Origin: Rickettsiales bacterium
GTDB taxonomy: Bacteria; Pseudomonadota; Alphaproteobacteria; Rs-D84
Assembly (NCBI GenBank): GCA_031263295.1
Contig: JAISGC010000055.1
Location: 1-47,889 of the forward strand
DNA: 47,889 bases
Direction: 5' to 3'
A model generated the notes under the pieces. The model was not told the origin of the DNA, searched no databases, and saw nothing but the letters and a program-made list of their open reading frames with translations. Shown piece by piece: positions 30,208-37,999 of the stretch (its first letter is position 1; every line of letters starts with the position of its first letter). Made by a program: the position numbers and the translations under genes.

Positions 30208-30992
30208 ACATCTTTTATTGCTCGGACGAGAATTATATGCCGATTACGCTGGCGAGCGTCAGGTCGCTGGTCGAGCATAACCCGAACGCGAATATTTTTA
30301 TAATCGTTCCGCCGGACGGGGTCGACGAAAAATGGCGCGGCCTGCTGCCGAAGGGAACGAAGATAATTCAGGCGCCTGCCGGGGCTATTTCTGCGCGCGC
30401 GGAAAATGCGTTCAGAATTCTTCCTGCTGCGGCTTATATGCGGCTGCTTATTCCGAAGCTATGCCCGAAAATCAATCGCGCGATTTATTTGGACTGCGAT
30501 ACGATAATCAGCGCTGACCTGACCGAGTTGTTTGATTTTGATTTGCGCGGCTCGGCCCTCGGCGCGGTTTATGACCAAGGGACGACGGATTGGATGAAAA
30601 AGCAGAATGCGGCGATGAGATTGAATGAGTTTCATCCGTTGATAAACAGCGGCGTGCTGCTGATGGATTGCAAAAAATGGCGCGACGAAAATATCGCCGA
30701 AAAAATATTGGCGCTAGATTCCGTGGTTCCTGATCGGCTGGACAACGACCAAGGTTTGATAAACAAATATTTTGCGGACAAGTTTTTGTGCGAGCTGCCC
30801 GTTGAATATAATTTTATGCTGTCTTCGATAATCTTTCACGATTGGGATCGCGGCGCGGACGCGGCGATTGTGCATTACACGGGACCGCATGCGAGGCCTT
30901 GGCTGGAAGAGACGCAAAATCCCAAGCTGGCGCCATATTTCGACCTGTGGAAAAAATATTCGGAGGGCGATGGCCCGCGGCCGCGGGCATAA
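30204..30992 (+). CDS. Glycosyltransferase family 8 protein
   Basis: A cytoplasmic retaining hexosyltransferase of 262 residues, of the kind that adds glucose or galactose to LPS core. GT8 features: MNIFYCSDENYMPITLASVR at the start, the DxD metal site in RAIYLDCDTIISADLTEL, the FHPLINSGVLLMDCKKWR block and the C-terminal AAIVHYTGPHARPWLE, corresponding to the HxxGxxKPW motif of the family. It overlaps the upstream gene (ATGA). Together they suggest modification of the LPS core or another surface glycan. Confidence 0.9.
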   Translation: MNIFYCSDENYMPITLASVRSLVEHNPNANIFIIVPPDGVDEKWRGLLPKGTKIIQAPAGAISARAENAFRILPAAAYMRLLIPKLCPKINRAIYLDCDTIISADLTELFDFDLRGSALGAVYDQGTTDWMKKQNAAMRLNEFHPLINSGVLLMDCKKWRDENIAEKILALDSVVPDRLDNDQGLINKYFADKFLCELPVEYNFMLSSIIFHDWDRGADAAIVHYTGPHARPWLEETQNPKLAPYFDLWKKYSEGDGPRPRA

Positions 30993-31005
30993 CATTATCC
31001 CGCAC

Positions 31006-31034
31006 TTGAAAACCTCAAATCTTTTCCCTATAAT
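31006..31034 (+). promoter_or_regulatory. Promoter giving a leaderless grpE transcript
   Basis: TTGAAA (31006-31011), a 17-nt spacer and TATAAT (31029-31034). The ATG follows after 6 nt. It looks like a housekeeping promoter; no CIRCE or sigma32 boxes were seen. Confidence 0.8.
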
Positions 31035-31040
31035 GACTCT

Positions 31041-31517
31041 ATGGAAAAAGAAACAAACATCAGCCCCGAGGTCGAAAAAGACGACTTCAAGGACAAATAT
31101 CTGCGCGCGATGGCCGAGTTAGAAAACACGCGCAAGCGCGCAAGCGTCGATGCCGAAAACGCCGCGCGCGCGCGCGCGATTTCCGTCGCGGCCGAGTTCC
31201 TGCCCTTGGTCGACGCCATCGACGCGGCCGCAACGCACGCGCCCGACGACGACGGAATCCGCAGTCTTAAAAAGGCATCCGACGGAACGCTTGCCAAACT
31301 CGGCATCGTTCGCGTCGAGACAACCGGCGCAATGATGAATCCGCAATTTCACAATGTCGTTATGACCGAGCCATCCGACGCGGCCGCCAACACTATCACG
31401 CGCGAAATGCAGTCGGGATTTATGTTCGGCGATGTCGTTCTGCGGCCCGCAATGGTTGCGGTCGCGGCCAATGCGGTCAATCAAAAAAAAGACGAAAGCG
31501 GTGAAGAAAAAATATAA
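31041..31517 (+). CDS. grpE: Nucleotide exchange factor GrpE
   Basis: The DnaK cochaperone that releases ADP and substrate. At 158 residues it is a compact version with a shortened N-terminal coiled coil: DDFKDKYLRAMAELENTRKR, then the beta-wing part (FLPLVDAIDAAATHA, NPQFHNVVMTEPSD, MQSGFMFGDVVLRPAMVAVA). dnaK and dnaJ are not adjacent. The 3' end overlaps a 54-codon ORF. The transcript start appears to coincide with the ATG. Confidence 0.93.
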   Translation: MEKETNISPEVEKDDFKDKYLRAMAELENTRKRASVDAENAARARAISVAAEFLPLVDAIDAAATHAPDDDGIRSLKKASDGTLAKLGIVRVETTGAMMNPQFHNVVMTEPSDAAANTITREMQSGFMFGDVVLRPAMVAVAANAVNQKKDESGEEKI

Positions 31518-31665
31518 GTTCGACCTGTCGGACTTTTCCGTCCGGTGGGTCCAGACGATGCGCATTCTTGGGATTAAAATCATATTGAACCGCAGGAAGA
31601 AATTTGCAACAATCGAAGCCGCGGCGCGGTTCCTGCGCCAGAAATCGCGCGAATACACAAAATGA
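31501..31665 (+). CDS. Small basic protein between grpE and ybgC, unknown
   Basis: 54 codons from the GTG at 31501, which overlaps the 3' end of grpE. The product is strongly basic (KKKYKFDLSDFSVRWVQTMR, ILNRRKKFATIEAAARFLR). Its TGA overlaps the ATG of ybgC (ATGA), an arrangement typical of coupled genes, which is the main reason to accept it. An ATG at 31558 would give 35 codons. No family was recognised. Confidence 0.5.
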   Translation: MKKKYKFDLSDFSVRWVQTMRILGIKIILNRRKKFATIEAAARFLRQKSREYTK

Positions 31666-32033
31666 AAAAACCGCATATTTTTCCGTTTATGGTTGCTTAT
31701 GCCGACACCGACGCGGGCGGGATCGTCTATCACGCACGCTATGTCGAGATAGCCGAGCGCGCGCGGATGGATTTGTTTTCAGGCGTCGATGACCCGGACG
31801 GCGGCTTTGTTATAAAAAAATTGCAGGTCGAATATATAAAGCCGCTGCGCCTTGGCGACCGGTTCGTCGTCGAGACAATCTTCACCGGGCACACGGCCGC
31901 GACCGCCGATGTCCGGCAGACATTCGTCAAAGACGGCGAGACTATGGCGGTGCTGACCGGCACGGCGGTCTATGTCGACGCAAACATCCGCCCGAAGAAG
32001 CTGACAAGCGTGTGGATGGAGTATATTGACTAG
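31662..32033 (+). CDS. ybgC: YbgC-type acyl-CoA thioesterase of the Tol-Pal cluster
   Basis: A hot-dog-fold thioesterase of 123 residues. The active-site motif AYADTDAGGIVYHARYVEIA is the diagnostic DTDxGGxVYHxxY of YbgC and 4-hydroxybenzoyl-CoA thioesterases. It precedes tolQRA, its conserved position in Proteobacteria, where it has been linked to phospholipid-related acyl transfer at the membrane. It is coupled to the upstream small ORF by an ATGA overlap and ends with TAG. Confidence 0.92.
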   Translation: MKKPHIFPFMVAYADTDAGGIVYHARYVEIAERARMDLFSGVDDPDGGFVIKKLQVEYIKPLRLGDRFVVETIFTGHTAATADVRQTFVKDGETMAVLTGTAVYVDANIRPKKLTSVWMEYID

Positions 32034-32072
32034 GCTAGACCAGAGAAATAAAAAACAAAAGGAAGCAAAAAT

Positions 32073-32534
32073 ATGAACAATCAATTCAGTTTAATATCGC
32101 TTTTCGTCGGCGGGGATTTCGCCGTCGTGTCGTCGTCCATAATTATGGTAATTATGAGCGTGATGTCCTGGGGCGTGATAATCGGAAAGACGCGCACTTG
32201 GGCGCGCGCGCGGCGCGCGAAAATAAATCGCGCGCTTCCGGTGGAAGAGATAATGAAGCCCTTCGATAAAAACCTCTGGTTCCTTTCGATGTGCTCGACC
32301 ACCGCGCCGTTCATAGGATTATTCGGAACCGTGTGGGGCGTGATGAACGCGTTTGCCTCCATCGGCGCCGCTAAATCCGTCAGCATCGCGGTCATTGCTC
32401 CGGGGCTGGCCGCGGCGCTCGGCACGACGGTCATCGGCCTTATCGTCGCGATTCCGGCGACGATAGCATATCAATATTTCTCCAAAAAATCCGATGACCT
32501 TTACAACGAGTTGACCGATGGCAAGACGAAATAG
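32073..32534 (+). CDS. tolQ: TolQ, short form
   Basis: The inner-membrane proton-channel subunit that with TolR energises TolA for outer-membrane constriction at division. It has only 153 residues against ~230 in E. coli. Three hydrophobic segments remain: FAVVSSSIIMVIMSVMSWGV, then STTAPFIGLFGTVWGVMNAF with the family motif, then VIAPGLAAALGTTVIGLIVA. The missing part is the large cytoplasmic loop between helices 1 and 2 (here ~45 residues). The start has an AAGGAAG Shine-Dalgarno. It overlaps tolR by 17 bases. Confidence 0.92.
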   Translation: MNNQFSLISLFVGGDFAVVSSSIIMVIMSVMSWGVIIGKTRTWARARRAKINRALPVEEIMKPFDKNLWFLSMCSTTAPFIGLFGTVWGVMNAFASIGAAKSVSIAVIAPGLAAALGTTVIGLIVAIPATIAYQYFSKKSDDLYNELTDGKTK

Positions 32535-32910
32535 GCGCGACGGCGCGATACAACTTACGCCGATGATCGATGTGATGGCGACATTGCTCGGCGTGTTTAT
32601 GTTCACGACGCCGATGATGACCAGCGGCATAGACTTGGATCTGCCCGCGGCGGGAAAATCCGCGGCGTCGTCGCCCGACCACGCGATGAAATTATCGGTC
32701 GATAAATCGGGACGCTATTATTTGGGCGAGGATGAGATGGCGCTTGATAAAATCATTCTGCGTCTGGCCGCGATGCGTGGCGAGAATCCGAAGCTCTCGG
32801 TTATGATTGCTGGCGACGGAGCCGCCGATTACGGCGCGGTGATGCGCGCGATGGGCGGCCTCAAAGACGCAGGCTTCGAGTCCGTATCGTTGGAGACGCG
32901 CGCGGAATAA
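32518..32910 (+). CDS. tolR: TolR
   Basis: The partner of TolQ, with one membrane helix and a periplasmic domain; 130 residues. The helix QLTPMIDVMATLLGVFMFTT carries the conserved Asp that takes part in proton transfer. The periplasmic domain follows (MKLSVDKSGRYYLGEDEMAL, SVMIAGDGAADYGAVMRAMG), as in ExbD/TolR. The start lies inside tolQ and tolA begins 3 nt after the stop. Confidence 0.93.
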   Translation: MARRNRRDGAIQLTPMIDVMATLLGVFMFTTPMMTSGIDLDLPAAGKSAASSPDHAMKLSVDKSGRYYLGEDEMALDKIILRLAAMRGENPKLSVMIAGDGAADYGAVMRAMGGLKDAGFESVSLETRAE

Positions 32911-32913
32911 AAT

Positions 32914-33576
32914 ATGAAAGCGGCGCGAATATTTTCATTGGAGAATCTCGGGCTGTCGATTGCGGCGCACGCGGGGCTGGCGCTACTGGTCGTGGGTTTC
33001 GCGCTTGTCGCGCCGGTCGCGAAAGTCATCGCGCCGGACAGAATTAAAATCGAGCACATAGATCTTCGCGATGTGAAAATCACAGGGCTTGAAACCAAGT
33101 TGAGGAATCAGGAGGCCAAGGCCGCGTTGTCATCCCGCGGCAAGCGTAGTGAGACCGCGGGACCCAGGTCAAAATCGGCGAGCGCAGCGAGCACCAATAA
33201 AAAGCAAGCTCCGGTCGTGAAAACAATCAAAGTAAATCGCGAGGTCTTCTCGCCCGACAGAACTATGACGGTTTCGGTTATCGATGCATTGCGCATTGCG
33301 ATGACGCGGTGCTGGCAGATTGATCAAACGCGGCCGGGCTTGGACGGCATCCGCGCGGTCGCGCACATCAAATTATTTCCTAACGGCCGCGTGCAGAGTT
33401 TCTGGTTCGAGCAGGCGAGCCGCGCCGACACGGACGCAATCTTCGCCTATGTCCTGACGACGATAAAACTCGCCATCGACGCGTGCAATCCGTTCTCTAT
33501 GCTCCCCCGCGGAGAATACGACAAATGGAAATCGGTGCAATTGTCATTCTTCCCAACGGCAAAGACGATAGAATAA
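32914..33576 (+). CDS. tolA: TolA, with a short repeat-containing middle domain
   Basis: A protein of 220 residues linking the TolQR motor to Pal/TolB. One N-terminal membrane helix (~11-35) is followed by a middle domain of only ~70 residues; in E. coli this is a ~230-residue helix. The C-terminal domain is recognisable (TVSVIDALRIAMTRCWQIDQ, AHIKLFPNGRVQSFWFEQAS). The middle contains LSSRGKRSETAGPRS, encoded by a palindrome (33127-33168) that keeps the frame. tolB and pal do not follow; the next gene converges 2 nt after the stop. Confidence 0.85.
   Translation: MKAARIFSLENLGLSIAAHAGLALLVVGFALVAPVAKVIAPDRIKIEHIDLRDVKITGLETKLRNQEAKAALSSRGKRSETAGPRSKSASAASTNKKQAPVVKTIKVNREVFSPDRTMTVSVIDALRIAMTRCWQIDQTRPGLDGIRAVAHIKLFPNGRVQSFWFEQASRADTDAIFAYVLTTIKLAIDACNPFSMLPRGEYDKWKSVQLSFFPTAKTIE
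33127..33168. repeat. H-like palindrome in frame inside tolA
   Basis: TTGTCATCCCGCGG ... CCGCGGGACCCAGG with perfect 7-bp arms (CCCGCGG / CCGCGGG). It resembles the GTCATCCCGG-type hairpins of the H repeats. It encodes residues ~72-85 of TolA. Confidence 0.6.
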
Positions 33577-33578
33577 AA

Positions 33579-34391
33579 CTAGTATATCGCCAGGCTTTGT
33601 CCGTATCGGGCGCTCTGGCCGCCGACACTGCAACGGATTGATTCGTATCCCTTGGCCAGCTGGGACTTTTTCATAATCACATTGGTAAGAACCCCGGCGC
33701 CCGCGCCGACAACCGCCGTGCCCGCCAGGTCCGCGCCGAGCCGCGACGCATTGAAGCCGCCGTCCTTGTTGGTCCAGCCGTCGACATCGGCGGCAAAGCG
33801 CGCCTCGACCTCGGCGACCTTTTGCAAGGCGCGCTCGACATCGTTCAGCTTGACGATAATCTGCCGCTCGGGAAGATTCAGGAATTGTTCCAGCGTTCCG
33901 GTAAAGCCCGCGCCCTGCGCCAATTCATATGCGGACAGGCCGTTTCGCCCATCGGCGCCGTCTTTTCCATCCGCTCCATCTCTGCCGTCGGCGCCATTTG
34001 TTCCGTCAACACCGGCGGGCCCTTGCTCGCCCTACGCGCCTTGTTCGCCTTTTTCACCTTGAACGCCTTGTTCGCCTCTCTCTCCCTGCGCTCCCGTCTC
34101 GCCGATTTCCCCTTTTTCCCCTTGTTCTCCTTTGTCGCCTGTGTCGCCCTTTTCGCCTTGGATTCCTTGCTCGCCGGTCTCTCCGCGCTCGCCGGTGTCG
34201 CCCTTATCCCCTTTCTCACCCCGTTCTCCCTGAATGCCTTGATTTTCTGCTTCGGCTCGCGGAGCCGGTCGCGGCATCACCCATACCGGTATTTCTGGAT
34301 CCGGTCCCGGCGGGACAGCCCTCCCGAATCCGGCGTTTGGATTTGCGGCAAGCGCCGCGAACAGCGCGATGATTGAAATTATCCGCATCAT
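33579..34391 (-). pseudogene. Collagen-like secreted protein interrupted by an in-frame amber codon
   Basis: The 270-codon frame starts at 34391 (GGGGGAGACGAA upstream, overlapping the stop of the previous gene) with a signal peptide (MMRIISIIALFAALAANPNA). A Gly-X-X stretch follows (GIQGERGEKGDKGDTGERGE and onward, ~26 triplets). It runs into TAG at 34034-34032 and continues in the same frame as GEQGPAGVDGTNGADGRDGA, then a tail with LPERQIIVKLNDVERALQKV and a hydrophobic LAGTAVVGAGAGVLTNVI. TAG is a normal stop for ftsH, ftsY and ybgC here, so this is most likely a recent nonsense mutation of a Gln codon (CAG), a phase-variable state or a sequencing error. If read through, it would be a trimeric collagen-like surface protein. 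Confidence 0.75.
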
Positions 34392-35197
34392 TTCGTCTCC
34401 CCCTTTTCTATGAACGCCAAAACCGCCGAGTATTCGCCGCATTTTTCCGGCGCCTCGGACGCGGTTTCGATCGCGTCGCATTTTGTTTTAAGGTCATTCA
34501 AGGCCGCCGTATAGTCGTCGTAATCCTTCGGCGATTTCCTCTTCAACCCCAGAACCTGCGAGCGCAAAAGCTCTGCGCCATCCAAGTCTTTCTGCCCCTG
34601 AAATCCCTTTATCTGGCGGCCGATAAGTTCCGTCAGGCCGAAGCCCGCCGCGCCGCCTGCGATGGACGCCACTATCGTTCCGATAATTCGCGCGCCCTTG
34701 TTCGCGTCCAGAATGATGTCGTCGAACTGGCCTTCGTCAATCCAGGCGCCGCATTGAATCGTCTGCCCGGCCGCGAAATATCGCGGCGGCGAATACTGGG
34801 CTATATTCCTGATAAAGGACGACGAGACCGCGACGCGGCCATAACATATATTGTCGGCGGGATTGTCCGCCTCGGGCAGAGTGCGCCCGGCGTCGACGCC
34901 GTCGGGCGTCGCATAGTTCCGAGACGCCCATACATTGCCGAAGCGCGCCATGCAATCGTCGCGCTTTTTTGCGAAAGGGTCGGCCTGCGCCGCGGCCGAG
35001 AGGGATTCTGCGGCCGCGCCGGATTCGGCCGTTGAAACAAACTGGGCGGCGACGGTCGTCGCGCGGTATTTTGCGGCGGACGCGCCGTTGCGTCCGGTAA
35101 ATCCGGCCCGCGCGTATTCGGGCGCGGCGACGGCTTCTCCGCAAATAGAGAGCAGCGAATAGAGAACAGAGAATAGAATTGCTTTTCTATTACTCAT
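34388..35197 (-). CDS. Secreted protein upstream of the collagen-like gene, function unknown
   Basis: A protein of 269 residues from the ATG at 35197. Signal peptide: MSNRKAILFSVLYSLLSICG, then EAVAAPEY. Its core ILFSVLYSLLSI is encoded by TTCTCT-like repeats of the C type. The mature part has six cysteines (KRDDCMARFG, DNICYGRVAV, TIQCGAWIDEGQ, KTKCDAIETA, EKCGEYSA) and a glycine-rich hydrophobic stretch (IIGTIVASIAGGAAGFGLTE) that could insert into a membrane. The stop overlaps the start of the collagen-like gene (ATGA), so the two are coupled. X RNA copy 3 lies directly upstream. No family was recognised. Confidence 0.7.
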   Translation of the reverse strand: MSNRKAILFSVLYSLLSICGEAVAAPEYARAGFTGRNGASAAKYRATTVAAQFVSTAESGAAAESLSAAAQADPFAKKRDDCMARFGNVWASRNYATPDGVDAGRTLPEADNPADNICYGRVAVSSSFIRNIAQYSPPRYFAAGQTIQCGAWIDEGQFDDIILDANKGARIIGTIVASIAGGAAGFGLTELIGRQIKGFQGQKDLDGAELLRSQVLGLKRKSPKDYDDYTAALNDLKTKCDAIETASEAPEKCGEYSAVLAFIEKGETK

Positions 35198-35245
35198 TTC
35201 TTTTTTATCGATTCTCCGTTCTCTGTTATTTGTTCTCTTTCTCAT

Positions 35246-35271
35246 AAAAAGGTCCCTCCAAATCTGAGGGA
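35246..35271 (-). terminator. Intrinsic-terminator-like hairpin ending X RNA copy 3
   Basis: On the minus strand, TCCCTC agatttg GAGGGA followed by CC and TTTTT. It starts one base after the 3' strand of P1. Confidence 0.75.
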
Positions 35272-35492
35272 TGACCGGGGAGTTCTAAAATCAAATATGA
35301 AAAATGACCCCGCAGGCCTTCGGGTTTCCCCTGTTTCATAGCCAGCGGCTCCCCGGCCGAAGCGGGGGCATTGCGCAATAAAAAAAGACGCGGCGCGTCT
35401 GTCTTTTTTGCGTGCGGATAACCGACGCGCGAAGGCGCATCGTTTCATATTTGTGCTTTTAGAAGGCACCGAACTCACATCCCTGTGGATTC
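35246..35492 (-). ncRNA. X RNA copy 3: pseudoknotted leader RNA upstream of a secreted protein
   Basis: Minus strand. Helix LR: CAAATATGAAA (35453-35443) with TTTCATATTTG (35302-35292), 11 perfect pairs. Helix P1: GGCCGGGGAG (35358-35349) with CTCCCCGGTC (35282-35273), 10 pairs including one G-U. Hairpin 2 is GTGC cttctaaaa GCAC; the hairpin after LR5' is GATGCG ... CGCGTC, followed by GTTATCC. The additional hairpin AGACGC gcc GCGTCT with a T run (35380-35400) matches the position in copies 1 and 2. An intrinsic-terminator-like hairpin follows. Confidence 0.78.
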
Positions 35493-35498
35493 GGGGAG

Positions 35499-35527
35499 AT
35501 TATATCATAAAAAATAATGGGATGAAA
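35499..35527 (-). promoter_or_regulatory. Promoter of X RNA copy 3
   Basis: On the minus strand, TTTCAT (35527-35522), 17 nt and TATAAT (35504-35499). The -10 box is perfect and the -35 is weak. Confidence 0.65.
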
Positions 35528-35624
35528 GTGTTTTTTGCGGATTGACGATATAATAACGACTAACTGCAACGCGACAATAAATGTTTGACCTACCGCCGCG
35601 CCGATGTTAGTCACTATTTTCCAT

Positions 35625-35653
35625 TTGATTTGCCGCGGCGGATTTGCTAACTT
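35625..35653 (+). promoter_or_regulatory. Possible promoter giving a leaderless nrdR transcript
   Basis: TTGATT (35625-35630), a 17-nt spacer and TAACTT (35648-35653), then 7 nt to the ATG. The -10 box is only a partial match. Confidence 0.45.
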
Positions 35654-35660
35654 CGCGTCT

Positions 35661-36161
35661 ATGAAGTGCCCGTATTGCAACAGCCCGGAATCGCAGGTGA
35701 AAGATTCGCGTCCAGACGAGGGCGACGGAACCATCCGGCGCAGGCGCATCTGCGAAAAGTGCGGCGCGAAGTTCACCACGGTCGAGCGCGTCCAGTTGCG
35801 CGACTTGAAGGTGAAAAAGTCGTCCGGCGCAATCGAGCCTTTCTCGCGCGACAAGATTAAAAAATCCTTGTTCGTCGCGTGCCGAAAGCGCAACATTTCG
35901 GACGAGCAGATCGAGACGATAACAGCATCCCTGCATCGCCGCCTCGAAACGCAGGTTATGGACGACATAGTGCCGTCGGAAACCATCGGGGATATGGTCT
36001 CGGAATCATTGCTGGAACTGGACCCGGTCGCGTTCATCAGGTTCGCGAGCGTCTATAAAAAGTTCAGCAAGCTGTCCGAGTTCAAGAAAATCATAGCGCA
36101 GATTCCGGAGAAGGACGAAGCGCCCGCGCCGAAGCCGTTCAAGAACGGGAAATTATTTTAG
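35661..36161 (+). CDS. nrdR: Transcriptional repressor NrdR
   Basis: An ATP/dATP-sensing repressor of ribonucleotide reductase genes; 166 residues. The N-terminal zinc ribbon MKCPYCNSPESQVKDSRPDE ... RRICEKCGAKFTT has both CxxC pairs, and the ATP-cone follows (IEPFSRDKIKKSLFVACRKR). The conserved DSRP and RRRRIC segments are intact. The start at 35661 is fixed by the MKCPYC motif. The tail beyond the ATP-cone (PEKDEAPAPKPFKNGKLF) is slightly longer than usual. The lytic transglycosylase gene follows 19 nt later and is probably cotranscribed. Confidence 0.96.
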   Translation: MKCPYCNSPESQVKDSRPDEGDGTIRRRRICEKCGAKFTTVERVQLRDLKVKKSSGAIEPFSRDKIKKSLFVACRKRNISDEQIETITASLHRRLETQVMDDIVPSETIGDMVSESLLELDPVAFIRFASVYKKFSKLSEFKKIIAQIPEKDEAPAPKPFKNGKLF

Positions 36162-36180
36162 GGACCAGGGGAAAGGAAAA

Positions 36181-37908
36181 ATGAAAAAACTTTTAACGAT
36201 TTTGATTGCACTTTGCACTTTGCAAATTGAACTTTGCGCGGCCGAGCCGTTGCCCACGATTTTGTCGGAGAACGACGCGGCGAATTACGCCAAGATTTTC
36301 TCGCTGCAAGACGCTGGCAAAATATCGGCGGCGGCGAAACTTGAAAAGGAACTCGAAAGCGACATCCTGATGGGCGAGGTTTTGTATCAAAGATATATGT
36401 CGAAAAATTACGCCTCCAAGGGTGTCGAGGTCGCCGAGTGGATGGAGAAATATTATAACCATCCGGGCGCGGAAACTATGTTCAAGCTGTCGATGCGGAA
36501 AAAAGTCTTGGCGCGCGAGGCGGCGCTGCCGACTATGGCGAGCGCGAAATACGACGGCGGCGCCTATTCCGAATCATGGACCACGCGGAAATATTCCGGC
36601 TCGACCGGCCGCGAAATCGGGCGATTCCAGGCGAACCTGAAACGGCGGAATCTCAAAACCTGCGCGACTATTTTGGAAAACAAAGGCGTCAAAACGAATG
36701 TGTCATGGACGGACTACGGGCGGCTGGCGGGGCGGCTCGCCTTCACTCTTTATAATGGCGGCGAGATGGAAGAGGCGACGAAATGGGGCGCGGTCGCGGC
36801 CGAACGCAACAGCGAGATTGGCCTGTGGACCATGGGTTTGTTGAGTTTTAAGAACGCGGACTTCGCGGCGGCGGAAAAATATTTCGCGGCGATGTTGGAG
36901 TTGGAGCACATCAATATGAACCGCAAGGTCGAGGCCGCATTCTGGGCGGGCCGTTCCGCGGACGAGGCCGACGACGGGCGCGCGGCGCGCAAACACTGGC
37001 GCTATGCGATGCAGAGGCCCGCGAGTTTTTACGGCGCTATGTCGGCGGCGGCGCTCGGGCGCGAGCCGGACTATGAGTTTTACGAAGATGTTATTTCGAG
37101 AGACGATATCGCCAATCTGATGAAGACGAAATACGGGCTGATTGCATTGGCCCTTTTGCAGGCCGGTCAGAACGAGCGGGCCGAGGGGCATCTGCGATAC
37201 TTGATTACGGACCGCGCGTCGGACGATTTGCTGCACGCGGTGCACGCGCTCGCGACCAGTGAGGAATTGCCGCGGACGGCGCTCGCGGTCGCGCCCATTA
37301 TAAAGGAGCGCGGGATTTTGGAAATCGACAGCAATGTGATCTTGTCGGCGCAGTTTCCGCTGCCGCAATGGGAGCCGCGCGGCGGCTGGGAAATAGACCG
37401 CGCGCTCTTGTTCGCAATCGCACGCCAGGAATCGCGATTTAAGACGAACGCGAAATCGCATGCGGGCGCGACGGGTCTTCTACAACTGATGCCGAAGACC
37501 GCAAAACTGACCGCGGTCAAAAGCGGAATCAAAATGAACTCGCTCGACCTGACCAACCCGGAGGACTCGATGTTCCTGGGCCAGCAGCATGTGCTCGATC
37601 TGTTCGCGCTTGAAAATGTCGACAACAATATTATAAAAATGCTGGTGTCATATAACGCGGGCAACGGGAACCTTCGCAAGTTCGAGCGGCGCTTCGAGAC
37701 GGACGATCCCCTGCTTTACATCGAAAGTTTCCACCTGCCCGAGACTCGCGGTTATATAAAAATCGTGATGTCGAACCTGTGGCTTTATCGCGCGCGTTTG
37801 GGCCAGCCGATGAGCAATCTGAACGATTTGGTTCACGGCCGCTGGCCGCGATACTCGGCGCATGATGACTACGCGAACCGGCGCAGCGAGGAAAAGAATA
37901 TAAATTAG
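36181..37908 (+). CDS. Soluble lytic murein transglycosylase (Slt-type)
   Basis: A periplasmic enzyme of 575 residues that cleaves glycan strands to anhydro-muropeptides. An N-terminal signal peptide (MKKLLTILIALCTLQIELCA) is followed by a long superhelical region (~30-390; TPR-like pairs such as AAFWAGRSADEADDGRAARK) and the SLT catalytic domain: LLFAIARQESRFKTNAKSHA with catalytic Glu417, GATGLLQLMPKTAK, and LVSYNAGNGNLRKFERRF. The h-region of the signal peptide is encoded by the GCACTTTGCACTTTGC array shared with repeat G (23604-23697). Repeat B4 begins at the stop codon. Confidence 0.9.
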   Translation: MKKLLTILIALCTLQIELCAAEPLPTILSENDAANYAKIFSLQDAGKISAAAKLEKELESDILMGEVLYQRYMSKNYASKGVEVAEWMEKYYNHPGAETMFKLSMRKKVLAREAALPTMASAKYDGGAYSESWTTRKYSGSTGREIGRFQANLKRRNLKTCATILENKGVKTNVSWTDYGRLAGRLAFTLYNGGEMEEATKWGAVAAERNSEIGLWTMGLLSFKNADFAAAEKYFAAMLELEHINMNRKVEAAFWAGRSADEADDGRAARKHWRYAMQRPASFYGAMSAAALGREPDYEFYEDVISRDDIANLMKTKYGLIALALLQAGQNERAEGHLRYLITDRASDDLLHAVHALATSEELPRTALAVAPIIKERGILEIDSNVILSAQFPLPQWEPRGGWEIDRALLFAIARQESRFKTNAKSHAGATGLLQLMPKTAKLTAVKSGIKMNSLDLTNPEDSMFLGQQHVLDLFALENVDNNIIKMLVSYNAGNGNLRKFERRFETDDPLLYIESFHLPETRGYIKIVMSNLWLYRARLGQPMSNLNDLVHGRWPRYSAHDDYANRRSEEKNIN

Positions 37909-37997
37909 GACTAGGATTAGGACTAGGACTGGCATTCGTTATAGCGCTACAACGCAACAACAAACTTCACCTAGTCCTGATCCTAGTCCTGGTCCTA
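37907..37997. repeat. Repeat B4
   Basis: AGGACTAGGATTAGGACTAG on the left, inverse CCTAGTCCTGATCCTAGTCC on the right, core CGTTATAGCGCTACAACGCA. The ATG of rnhB starts 2 nt after it, as ftsY does after B1. Confidence 0.85.
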
Positions 37998-37999
37998 AT

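Noticed and set aside
34032..34034. TAG read as an amino acid (recoded genetic code)
   Set aside because: ftsH, ftsY, ybgC and the AI-2E gene end with TAG at the expected positions, so general reassignment is not supported.
33822..34376. Plus-strand frame opposite the collagen-like gene
   Set aside because: The leucine/serine/phenylalanine-rich product is simply the antisense of Gly-X-X codons.
35198..35245. Upstream ATG at 35245 as start of the secreted protein gene
   Set aside because: It would put a charged 16-residue extension before the signal peptide and lies directly on the T run of the terminator-like hairpin.
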